Shown here piece by piece: positions 1 to 6,461 of a stretch of DNA of 64,000 bases. A program made the position numbers and the translations under genes. The notes under the pieces are model-generated. The model made no database searches. It saw nothing but the letters and a program-made list of their open reading frames with translations, and was not told where the DNA came from. Location: assembly GCA_023461035.1 (NCBI GenBank), contig JAEWOD010000033.1, positions 1-64,000 of the forward strand. Direction: 5' to 3'. Origin of the DNA: Bacteroidota bacterium (GTDB lineage: Bacteria > Bacteroidota > Bacteroidia > Flavobacteriales > Weeksellaceae). Position 1 is the first letter of the stretch. Each line of letters begins with the position of its first letter.

Positions 1-426
1 ATTCGGATCCAGCTTTATTTTTACATTATAGAGTAACCAGCATTCTTTCTCGTCAAAGTAAGATAAATGATAAAATCCCTGCCAGAATACAGCACCGGAA
101 ATATCTCCAGCTTCCATCAATTCATTATAATCACTGTAAACTATGGTAGAACCATTCTCCACTTTATAACGCCCATTTATTACATCTATGTAATACTTTT
201 TACGTCCACTTTCATTATAGTAAATTAATTTTTCTAATTTAATAGTTACTTTTTTTGAACCCTGCTGATAAACCCATACCCCTTCAAATGGGTTTAACTG
301 ATTTAGCATGTCCTTTACATACCCGTTATCCGGAATATCATTAAACGGCGTATTTAGCTGAACAACGGTTTGTCCAAATAAAACGGAACTTATTAAAATG
401 GTTATGAAATATAATATTGTTTTCAT
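1..426 (-). CDS. DUF6705-like secreted protein (3' end cut by window edge)
   Basis: The reading frame opens at an ATG and stays open for 142 codons to the left edge of the window, so the C-terminus is missing. The first 19 residues form a classical signal peptide ending in LFGQ, so the protein is probably exported. The mature part begins with a segment containing LNTPFNDIPDNGYVKD and then FEGVWVYQQG, a layout I associate with the DUF6705 family of Flavobacteriia, whose function is unknown. It starts 10 bases after the stop of the JAB-type lipoprotein gene and is probably co-transcribed with it. The family call comes from recalled sequence style, not from a search. Confidence 0.7.
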   Translation of the reverse strand, partial: MKTILYFITILISSVLFGQTVVQLNTPFNDIPDNGYVKDMLNQLNPFEGVWVYQQGSKKVTIKLEKLIYYNESGRKKYYIDVINGRYKVENGSTIVYSDYNELMEAGDISGAVFWQGFYHLSYFDEKECWLLYNVKIKLDPN

Positions 427-436
427 CTTTTTATGT

Positions 437-1816
437 TTATAGGTTATTACAATTTGTACGTTTAGGATTTCGATTTGCATCAAGGGTCATCCTTTCCCAT
501 CCGGTAATAGTATTACCGGATTCGACTGCCCGATAAATACCTACCCCTATATCATTATAATATTGATCCAAAATGTTCAATACGGATCGTTCATTATTAA
601 TTTGGTTATTTTCGTGGGTTCTTATTTTCTTATAATCCCTCTCAAACTCAACAAAATATTTTCCTATCTTGGTTCCTGTATCATATTCCAGTCTCCAATT
701 GTTAAATTTACTTATATCTTCCAGTTTCAGGGCATAAGTCCCATGTTCTCCCACCACTATACCATAGGCTTCACTTGTTGAATAACCATTTTCTGCCCTA
801 AACCTTACTATATCCGTAAAGATCCTAATATCGGCTGTAGAATGCACTCCCATCACTTCATCATCATCGTCAGGATGGCTGTGCGCATAACCGAAAACAT
901 GCGACCCCCATTCTCTTAGTGTATATTTTTTCGTTGTACCTTCGGCAGAGACATTATATATATTGGTTCCATTGCCGGCTGTAGGGTAGTTGTAATTTTC
1001 CCATCCCCATTCGTTAGGGTTTTCATCGACTTTTGTTTTCAAAAAATTAATTTTATGATGAAAGTCCGCATCGGTCTTTAATGCAAGGGACTGGCAGGGA
1101 GTCTCACCTTCACCCGGTATGGGATCGGTCGGGATACCGCCGCCGCCGCTACCACCGTCGTCGTCGTCACTCCAGCCTCCGGAGCCACCGCCGCTATAAC
1201 CACAATTCAAAGTTATACTATAACCATTTTCAAAAGTAGTGCAGGTGCAGTCAGGCGATCCTTCCGGATGACCCTCACAGGTACAGTAACTCGAGGTATA
1301 CACGGAATACGTACAATACATTTTTCCGGAAACCCCGCCTTCTGAAAGATCGTTACCTTCCGTATCGACTACCCTGATCTCTCCGTCATACTCGATACGC
1401 TCATGGTTTTCAAACGCGGCAATCCAATCTGCCGTGGGAAGATAGTGTACGATAACTTCCAGTATGCTGTCCCCTTCCTCTTTGATGATCAGGTTGGATA
1501 AATAATAGTCCCCATCGTCTATGGTATTCACTTTTAAGGTATAGGTAGTCAGGGCTCCCATATTGATTTCCACAACAGTTGTACTGTCTATGGATTCTAT
1601 ATAACTCTCCCCTCCTTTATTGGAAATACCGGAAAGAAGGGAAACGGGTTTATCCTTTAGCCTGGATCTCAGCTCCTCATAGCTGATGGTCTTTTTTTGG
1701 AAAAGACCCGACTCTGCCATATGCTCGTGTTCATGCTCCCGCCTGAAGTCATCCTCAGAACAGGAAATATAAAGAACGGAAAAGCACAGCAGCATAAAAT
1801 AAACTGTTTTTCTCAT
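437..1816 (-). CDS. Lipoprotein with C-terminal JAB/JAMM-type metallopeptidase-like domain
   Basis: I chose the start at 1816 because the protein then opens with a lipoprotein signal (MRKTVYFMLLCFSVLYISC) whose lipobox cysteine is residue 19. The longer frame reaching 2032 would overlap the divergent regulator gene. The mature protein has a His/Glu-rich stretch after the lipobox, a central region of unknown fold, a cysteine-rich section (CTCEGHPEGSPDCTC) and a low-complexity Gly/Asp linker. A C-terminal domain of about 170 residues follows. It contains HSHP, then about nine residues later HSTAD, which fits the JAMM zinc motif HxHPx(n)SxxD. If active it would be a surface-anchored metallopeptidase. 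I cannot confirm the partner glutamate. Low-complexity Gly/Ser/Asp DNA at 1130-1190 encodes the linker. It probably forms an operon with the DUF6705-like gene and is divergent from the XRE gene. Confidence 0.75.
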   Translation of the reverse strand: MRKTVYFMLLCFSVLYISCSEDDFRREHEHEHMAESGLFQKKTISYEELRSRLKDKPVSLLSGISNKGGESYIESIDSTTVVEINMGALTTYTLKVNTIDDGDYYLSNLIIKEEGDSILEVIVHYLPTADWIAAFENHERIEYDGEIRVVDTEGNDLSEGGVSGKMYCTYSVYTSSYCTCEGHPEGSPDCTCTTFENGYSITLNCGYSGGGSGGWSDDDDGGSGGGGIPTDPIPGEGETPCQSLALKTDADFHHKINFLKTKVDENPNEWGWENYNYPTAGNGTNIYNVSAEGTTKKYTLREWGSHVFGYAHSHPDDDDEVMGVHSTADIRIFTDIVRFRAENGYSTSEAYGIVVGEHGTYALKLEDISKFNNWRLEYDTGTKIGKYFVEFERDYKKIRTHENNQINNERSVLNILDQYYNDIGVGIYRAVESGNTITGWERMTLDANRNPKRTNCNNL

Positions 1817-1889
1817 GTTGGTTAAGTGTTTTAAAATTAGACTTAAATTTTGGTTTTTACAAATTTTTATGAATTCATTAAGTTTACCA

Positions 1890-1924
1890 ATCGGAAAATT
1901 GATAATTTTAACCGGAAAACCGAT
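1890..1924 (+). promoter_or_regulatory. Nested inverted repeats just before the first XRE gene
   Basis: AAAATT-GAT-AATTTT (1895-1909) lies inside a wider pair ATCGG/CCGAT (1890-1894 and 1920-1924), and the whole ends five bases before the XRE start codon. This is where an autoregulatory operator would be expected, between the regulator and the divergent lipoprotein operon. That role is inferred from position and symmetry only. Confidence 0.35.
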
Positions 1925-1928
1925 AAGT

Positions 1929-2309
1929 ATGGGAGTTGGCATCAAAATAAAACGTTTACGGGAGGAAAGAAAGCTTTCCCAGCCCGAGCTGGCAGAACTT
2001 TTAGAGATTTCACAAAGCACACTCAGCAACATAGAAAGTGAAAGTTCTCAGAAAATAGATTTCCATTTGATGGACAAGGTCTGTAAGATATTTGACAAGG
2101 ATTTTGAGTTTTTCACGGATTCTACTTCAATGAACAATAGTATTGAAGAAAACAAAGGAAGTATTGGAATTGTTGGGAATAATCACGGAACCATTAATCT
2201 TTTCCCGGAAGATATCATAGAACAGATAAAGAACTTAGTGGAATCCAACAAAGCCAAGGACGTGGAGATCGCTGAACTGAAAAGACGTTTGGGAGAAAAA
2301 GAAGGTTAA
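1929..2309 (+). CDS. XRE-family transcriptional regulator, copy 1
   Basis: A 126-residue DNA-binding protein. The N-terminal 65 residues form a Cro/C1-type helix-turn-helix with the family pattern LREERKLSQPELAELL followed by ISQSTLSNIES. A low-complexity Asn/Gly middle follows, then a C-terminal helical segment (EQIKNLVESNKAKDVEIAELKRRLGEK) that looks like a dimerising coiled coil. I chose the ATG at 1929 because the second copy starts at the identical MGVGIKIKRLREE; the upstream in-frame ATG would add 38 unrelated residues. It is divergent from the JAB-type lipoprotein operon and may control it. A close paralogue follows 75 bases downstream. Confidence 0.85.
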   Translation: MGVGIKIKRLREERKLSQPELAELLEISQSTLSNIESESSQKIDFHLMDKVCKIFDKDFEFFTDSTSMNNSIEENKGSIGIVGNNHGTINLFPEDIIEQIKNLVESNKAKDVEIAELKRRLGEKEG

Positions 2310-2354
2310 AGGTATTTATGTGCATACACATTTTTTCAAATTTTAATAATTAGC

Positions 2355-2362
2355 TACTTTTA
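2355..2362 (+). promoter_or_regulatory. Bacteroidota -7 element before the second XRE gene
   Basis: TACTTTTA is a one-base variant of TAnnTTTG, 22 bases before the start codon at 2385. It suggests the second copy can be transcribed on its own. Confidence 0.35.
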
Positions 2363-2384
2363 CCATACAAAAAACAACATACAC

Positions 2385-2756
2385 ATGGGAGTTGGCATCA
2401 AAATAAAACGTTTACGGGAGGAAAGAAAACTGTCGCAGCCCGAGCTGGCGGAGCTTCTGGGCATTTCGCAAAGCACGCTGAGCACGATAGAAAGCGAAGC
2501 TTCCAAAAAGATCGACTTCCTGCTGATGGACAAGGTCTGCAAAGTTTTTGACAAGGATTTTGAGTTTTTTGCAGAAGAGAAGACCGTAAATAATGTTGAA
2601 AAAAATGATGGCGGAGTAGTCGGCGTTAATAATGGTACTATAAATAATTTTCCTGATGATCTGGTTGAACAGATAAAGAACCTAGTTGAATCCAACAAAG
2701 CCAAGGACGTGGAGATCGCTGAACTGAAAAGACGTTTGGGAGAAAAGCCGGATTAA
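2385..2756 (+). CDS. XRE-family transcriptional regulator, copy 2
   Basis: A 123-residue paralogue of the gene just upstream. The first 60 residues differ from copy 1 at only a few positions (LLGISQSTLSTIESEASKKIDF against LLEISQSTLSNIESESSQKIDF), and the last 27 are almost the same (EQIKNLVESNKAKDVEIAELKRRLGEK). The middle, between the helix-turn-helix and the coiled-coil tail, has diverged (EEKTVNNVEKNDGGVVGVNNGTI). The pattern suggests a tandem duplication with conserved DNA-binding and dimerisation ends, so the two proteins may form heterodimers or compete for the same operator. No toxin gene is adjacent. Confidence 0.85.
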   Translation: MGVGIKIKRLREERKLSQPELAELLGISQSTLSTIESEASKKIDFLLMDKVCKVFDKDFEFFAEEKTVNNVEKNDGGVVGVNNGTINNFPDDLVEQIKNLVESNKAKDVEIAELKRRLGEKPD

Positions 2757-2776
2757 TTACCCTGTTCAGAATCTTT

Positions 2777-2866
2777 TCTTTGTGTAACTTTGCGCCTCCT
2801 TAGTGTTCTTTGTAATAGCGTTTTTTTGAAACCACAAAGCGCACAAAGTATTTTTCACAAAGTTCA
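2777..2866. repeat. Intergenic CACAAAG-type dispersed repeat
   Basis: The stretch between the XRE and hydrolase genes contains several CACAAAG/CTTTGTG words (ACCACAAAGCGCACAAAG, then CACAAAG again just before the ATG). Related text occurs at 3687-3714 and 45955-46010. I read it as a non-coding dispersed repeat family; short open frames here are not credible genes. Confidence 0.5.
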
Positions 2867-2868
2867 TT

Positions 2869-3663
2869 ATGACAAAAATCCTCCACAGTAAAATAACCGG
2901 CAACCATCCCAAACATCTTCTGATCTTTCACGGCTTGTTCGGGCAATCGGATAATTTCGCTACGCTTGCCAAACAATTCGCTGAATTTTATACCGTTCAT
3001 GCGATTGACCTTCGTAATCACGGTCGTAGTTTTCATTCGGATGATATGGGTTTTGAGGCGATGTCTGATGATATTCTGAATTATCTGAACCATCATAGTA
3101 TTTCGGAGTGTTATCTGCTCGGACATTCACTGGGCGGGCGTTCGGTAATTGAATTTGCTTATAAACATCCGGAAAGAGTTGAAAAACTGATCGTTGCCGA
3201 TATGGCGCCAAAGGCGTACCCACCGCATCACCAGGGAATCATCAAGGCCTTGAATTCGGTGGATTTTGACAACGTCGAAAAGCGGTCAGATGTGGAGGAA
3301 ATATTAAAACAATACATTCCCGAAATCGGAACCCGGCAGTTTTTATTGAAAAATGTTTACCACGCGGAAGACGCCCGCCTGCCAGAAGGGCAGGGGAAAT
3401 ATGCGTTTCGTTTTAATTTAAAAACCCTCACGGATGCTTATAATGATATGGTCGGAGGAAATCTGACCGATGGCGTATTTGCAAAGCCCACACTTTTTCT
3501 TCGGGGCGAAAAGTCGGATTATATTTTAGATGCTGATTTTGAATTGATCCGAAAACATTTTCCGGAAGCCGAAATCAAAACCATTCCGAATTCCGGTCAC
3601 TGGGTGCATGCGGAAAATCCGAAAGCTTTTTTTGATTTTGTGGTGGAGTTTTTAGGAAAATAA
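2869..3663 (+). CDS. Alpha/beta-fold hydrolase
   Basis: A 264-residue cytoplasmic serine hydrolase of the YbfF-like esterase type; its substrate cannot be told from sequence. The oxyanion-hole HGLFG lies near residue 22. The nucleophile Ser87 sits in GHSLGG, and the catalytic His243 in NSGHWVHAENP; the acid is probably the Asp in KSDYI. There is no signal peptide. Around residues 168-176 the protein carries ARLPEGQG, encoded by a GC-rich near-palindrome that looks inserted between EDA and KYAFRF. The likely ancestral text would run straight from the aspartate into the conserved FAFRFNLK-like segment. It lies in a surface loop before the C-terminal core, so function is probably kept. Confidence 0.88.
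   Translation: MTKILHSKITGNHPKHLLIFHGLFGQSDNFATLAKQFAEFYTVHAIDLRNHGRSFHSDDMGFEAMSDDILNYLNHHSISECYLLGHSLGGRSVIEFAYKHPERVEKLIVADMAPKAYPPHHQGIIKALNSVDFDNVEKRSDVEEILKQYIPEIGTRQFLLKNVYHAEDARLPEGQGKYAFRFNLKTLTDAYNDMVGGNLTDGVFAKPTLFLRGEKSDYILDADFELIRKHFPEAEIKTIPNSGHWVHAENPKAFFDFVVEFLGK
3376..3396. repeat. Short GC-rich palindromic insert, copy A1
   Basis: Within the hydrolase gene, CGCCTGCC-AGAA-GGGCAGG is a near-palindrome far richer in G+C than its surroundings. Read on the minus strand, CCTGCCC-TTCT-GGCAGGCG matches the insert in the LuxR-type regulator (32400-32418) at 16 of 19 positions. It keeps the reading frame. Confidence 0.6.
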
Positions 3664-3686
3664 CAGGCCTTTCTGAATTCTCATTT

Positions 3687-3714
3687 TACACAAAGTTGTC
3701 ACAAAGTTTCACGA
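3687..3714. repeat. CACAAAG-type repeat fragment
   Basis: ACACAAAG-TTGT-CACAAAG-TTTCACG is the same word family as at 2777-2866 and 45955-46010. No gene is seen in it. Confidence 0.35.
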
Positions 3715-3777
3715 AAAAACAATAATTCATTGACTATCAGGTAAAAAGAACTAAAATACCGTTTCGTAATTAATTTT

Positions 3778-3785
3778 TACCTTTA
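3778..3785 (+). promoter_or_regulatory. -7 promoter element for the DoxX gene
   Basis: TACCTTTA fits TAnnTTTG except the last base, and lies 22 bases before the DoxX start codon. Confidence 0.35.
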
Positions 3786-3806
3786 CTTTTCCTAAAAATT
3801 CAGTTT

Positions 3807-4241
3807 ATGAAACTAAAAGGATTATTTTCATCGGGCACAACCGTTTCCAATGTGGATTTAGTCAGTCTTATTCTACGGCTGGCTGCCGGAAGTTTTATGA
3901 TTTACGGACACGGTGCCTCCAAATTTTCTAAGTTTTTTTCTGATGAAGCCATTGAGTTTATCGACCCATTTGGCATCAGCGCGACTGCTACGCTTGGCCT
4001 GGTAATTTTTGCCGAAGTGATTTGCTCCTTGCTTGTCATTTTAGGACTGATGACGCGTTATGCACTTATTCCGCTGATATTGACCATGCTCTATGCCGTA
4101 TTTGTGGCTCATGGAGATGATCCGTTCCGGCAAAAGGAAATGGGATTATTGTATTTGGTGATTTTCATTTCGCTGATGTTGCTCGGTCCGGGAAAATATT
4201 CGATAGACAGACAAATCAAAAAAAGACGGGAAACCATTTAA
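3807..4241 (+). CDS. DoxX family membrane protein
   Basis: A 144-residue inner-membrane protein with four predicted membrane helices, the usual size and layout of DoxX. The family mark is the first-helix text LRLAAGSFMIYGHGASKF near residue 27, followed by a helix ending LVILGLMTRYALIPL and a loop with HGDDPFRQKEMGLLYL that matches the conserved third-helix region. DoxX proteins are linked in other bacteria to redox and oxidative-stress functions, but the activity is not established for most members. It stands alone between two terminators or promoters and is not in an operon with its neighbours. Confidence 0.88.
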   Translation: MKLKGLFSSGTTVSNVDLVSLILRLAAGSFMIYGHGASKFSKFFSDEAIEFIDPFGISATATLGLVIFAEVICSLLVILGLMTRYALIPLILTMLYAVFVAHGDDPFRQKEMGLLYLVIFISLMLLGPGKYSIDRQIKKRRETI

Positions 4242-4257
4242 ATTGTATCCCATAAAA

Positions 4258-4305
4258 AATCCCGTTCACTTCGATTGCGACTTATCGGAATCAGCGAACG
4301 GGATT
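4258..4305. terminator. Bidirectional terminator between convergent genes
   Basis: AATCCCGTTC (4258-4267) and GAACGGGATT (4296-4305) are perfect 10-bp arms, with A-rich and T-rich flanks. They serve the DoxX gene on one side and the T9SS carbohydrate-binding gene on the other. The 28-base loop is long for a terminator. Confidence 0.65.
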
Positions 4306-4328
4306 GATTTTTTAATCAGAGTCGGAAA

Positions 4329-5102
4329 TTATTTTTTCACGATTTTCTGAGTAGTTGTAGCGTATCCGTTTGTTACTTTTACTACGTAAACTCCTTTTGC
4401 CATAGCAGAAGTATCGATGCTTCCACCGTTATCTACACGGTTTGAAGCAACCAATTTTCCTTCCATGGTATAGATGTTAACGGTAGCACGTTCAGGCAAT
4501 ACAAGGGTCAATTTGTTAGTTACAACAGTGTTCATTTTCACTTGATCAGCGAAATTGTTCATGTCAGCAACACCCATAGAACCTTCTACACCTGCTTTGA
4601 AATTATCAAAAGCAACTGTTCCTCCTGTATAACCTCTAACAGCAACGTCCAAACTTACTGCACCTGTTCCTGCAGGCATAGTAGCTGTATGCATTGTCCA
4701 TTCTGCAGCAGAAGGAAGGTATTCGTTAAATGTTCTGAAAGCATCTTGAGTTGCATCATCTGTAGTGTAAACAGCAGCTCCTTCAGCGTCTCTGAAGATA
4801 CTCCAGATTCTTGCATCAGATTCATCACCTGAAGCTTTGTACCAAAAAGTAATTTCGTAAGATTCACCAGCTGTTACAGGAACATTCTGATAAAAACCTG
4901 TCGTTGCATTTATTGCTGTATAAGCGGCATGTTTGTCTCCCTCTTGTGAATTTCCAGAAACAATTTCCGGAGCAATATAGGAATCGGAAGGCCCGGCACT
5001 CCAGCTCTCGAAATCACTTTCAAATCCTGGGTTTGTCAATAAATTTTGTGCAGATAAAGTTAAGGCTGCCAAAATTGTAAAAGATGTAAAGATTTTTTTC
5101 AT
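4329..5102 (-). CDS. Secreted protein with carbohydrate-binding module and T9SS sorting domain
   Basis: A 257-residue secreted protein. Residues 1-18 form a signal peptide (MKKIFTSFTILAALTLSAQ). Residues 20-170 resemble a CBM4/9-type jelly-roll: LLTNPGFESDFESWSAG at the start, then FYQNVPVTAGESYEITFWYKA and a closing GTVAFDNF. The last 70 residues are a type A T9SS C-terminal sorting domain, with VNIYTMEGKLVAS and AKGVYVVKV ending in QKIVKK. No catalytic domain is present, so it is likely a surface-attached or released binding protein. It lies downstream of the receptor/lipoprotein pair but has its own promoter and a terminator between, so it is a separate transcript with a possibly related role. 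Confidence 0.85.
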   Translation of the reverse strand: MKKIFTSFTILAALTLSAQNLLTNPGFESDFESWSAGPSDSYIAPEIVSGNSQEGDKHAAYTAINATTGFYQNVPVTAGESYEITFWYKASGDESDARIWSIFRDAEGAAVYTTDDATQDAFRTFNEYLPSAAEWTMHTATMPAGTGAVSLDVAVRGYTGGTVAFDNFKAGVEGSMGVADMNNFADQVKMNTVVTNKLTLVLPERATVNIYTMEGKLVASNRVDNGGSIDTSAMAKGVYVVKVTNGYATTTQKIVKK

Positions 5103-5135
5103 TACTAAAAATTTTTATTTGATTTTTAAGGACTG

Positions 5136-5143
5136 CAAATTTA
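5136..5143 (-). promoter_or_regulatory. -7 promoter element of the T9SS carbohydrate-binding gene
   Basis: On the minus strand this reads TAAATTTG, an exact TAnnTTTG, 33 bases before the start codon, and is followed by GCAG as in other promoters of this window. Confidence 0.5.
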
Positions 5144-5198
5144 AAACATTCTTCTGAATTGTCTACTTAATAAACAGTTAATTTTTAACGAATTAAAA

Positions 5199-5228
5199 AA
5201 CTCTCCAAAGAAAAATAATTGGAGAGTT
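5199..5228 (-). terminator. Terminator of the receptor/lipoprotein operon
   Basis: Perfect 10-bp arms AACTCTCCAA and TTGGAGAGTT surround a 10-base loop. The minus strand continues into a T run, as expected just after the stop of the beta-helix lipoprotein gene. Confidence 0.75.
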
Positions 5229-5259
5229 TTTCTTCCGTTTATCTTGGTTTTTTTTCCAA

Positions 5260-6429
5260 TTATAATCCGTCAAATCTAGCCCAACCTGAAGCCCAAGATG
5301 GAGTGTTTACACCGTTTCCGGCTCCTGTTGCATTATTATCTATTGTATATGCTGAAGACACATCTACAGTTTCTCCTGCAGAGTTTTTACCTTTTGATTG
5401 AGTTTCCACATTTTCAAATCTAACTCCATCTATAAATAATTCTCCTGGAATCCAACTTAAAGTAGCATCATGTTGAATATCAATTCCGGTTTGCCAATTA
5501 GCCAAAACGACATTACTGAAATTTCCTTGTGTTCCTTCTCTTAATTTCATGCCTTGAGGTTCTCCACTTTGAGAAATACCTATTAAAGTCAAACCAGTAA
5601 TGGTCGGGTGAGAATAAGGAGTTGCAGCGTTATCTGTACCATTACCATCTCCTTCAATTCCACGGTTACCTATACCAAATCCTTGTTTTGCATACCAGTT
5701 AGAGTTTGTACCATTCCAACCTTCTGTCCAGTCAAATTGGTCATCTTGATTACCTGTTGAAATTAAATAGCTTGTATTTACCGTTCCACCAAACCACTCA
5801 AATCCGTCATCACTACCATTGTAAACTTGCACATATTGTACAGTAGTTCCACTACCTACTGCAAAGAAACTAACTCCGTTAAATTCTTTTTCAGCTGTAA
5901 AGTTCGCGCCTGAATATTCAACTCGTAAATATTTAATAGATCCTGAGTTGTCCGCTGTATTGCTACCACCGTAAGGCAAATCACCAACTTCAGACATAGC
6001 TGATCCAGCACGGTTTATAGGTGCATTACCACAAATTACCAATCCTCCCCAATCAGCCGGAGCTGGTGAAGAAGTTCCACTTGTCATTACAACCGGAGAT
6101 GAGGCTGTACCGTTAACGAAAATTTGAGCTGTTTGTCCGATAGCGATAAAAGAGCTTGTTCCGCCGGTTGCCTCAATTCTTGTTCCTGCAGGAATAGTTA
6201 AAGTAGCTTTATCCAAAATCTTTACGGGTCCGTTTAATTTGTAAACTAAACTTGGGTTCAAAACGATATCGGTTCCCTCACCGGAGAAAGTTCCTGAAAA
6301 ATTGTTTGGATCAATTTGAACCGTTCCTTGATCTCCTCCTCCGTTGTCATCATCTCCACTACAACTTGCAAAAAATAAAGAAGATGTAAGGGCTAAAATA
6401 CCGACTAATTTAAATACTGATTTTTTCAT
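5260..6429 (-). CDS. Surface lipoprotein with parallel beta-helix-like repeats
   Basis: A 389-residue lipoprotein. The signal ends with FFASC, and the mature protein begins SGDDDNGGG, an acidic stretch that resembles the surface-export signals of Bacteroidota lipoproteins. From about residue 60 the text is typical of right-handed beta-helix surface proteins: IPAGTRIEATGG, WGGLVICG, GSIKYLRVEYSG, VQYVQVYNGSDDGFEWFGG. Similar proteins are sometimes annotated loosely as transporters, but no membrane helices are present. It starts 32 bases after the TonB-dependent receptor stop, so the two are probably one transcription unit and this is likely the receptor's surface partner. The ligand is unknown; the neighbouring PhoB/PhoR-like genes make phosphate or phosphorylated compounds possible. 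Confidence 0.78.
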   Translation of the reverse strand: MKKSVFKLVGILALTSSLFFASCSGDDDNGGGDQGTVQIDPNNFSGTFSGEGTDIVLNPSLVYKLNGPVKILDKATLTIPAGTRIEATGGTSSFIAIGQTAQIFVNGTASSPVVMTSGTSSPAPADWGGLVICGNAPINRAGSAMSEVGDLPYGGSNTADNSGSIKYLRVEYSGANFTAEKEFNGVSFFAVGSGTTVQYVQVYNGSDDGFEWFGGTVNTSYLISTGNQDDQFDWTEGWNGTNSNWYAKQGFGIGNRGIEGDGNGTDNAATPYSHPTITGLTLIGISQSGEPQGMKLREGTQGNFSNVVLANWQTGIDIQHDATLSWIPGELFIDGVRFENVETQSKGKNSAGETVDVSSAYTIDNNATGAGNGVNTPSWASGWARFDGL

Positions 6430-6461
6430 TTTTAATGAGATTTAATTTGCTTTATATTATT

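Noticed and set aside
563..781. Small plus-strand frame inside the JAB lipoprotein gene
   Set aside because: Its translation is an antisense artefact and has no start context.
1120..1200. Short GGT/GAC-type repeats as a possible CRISPR or satellite
   Set aside because: They encode the Gly/Asp/Ser linker of the lipoprotein and have no spacer structure.
2800..3126. Minus-strand frames overlapping the hydrolase start
   Set aside because: Frames antisense to a clear hydrolase gene, with unconvincing basic and polar text.
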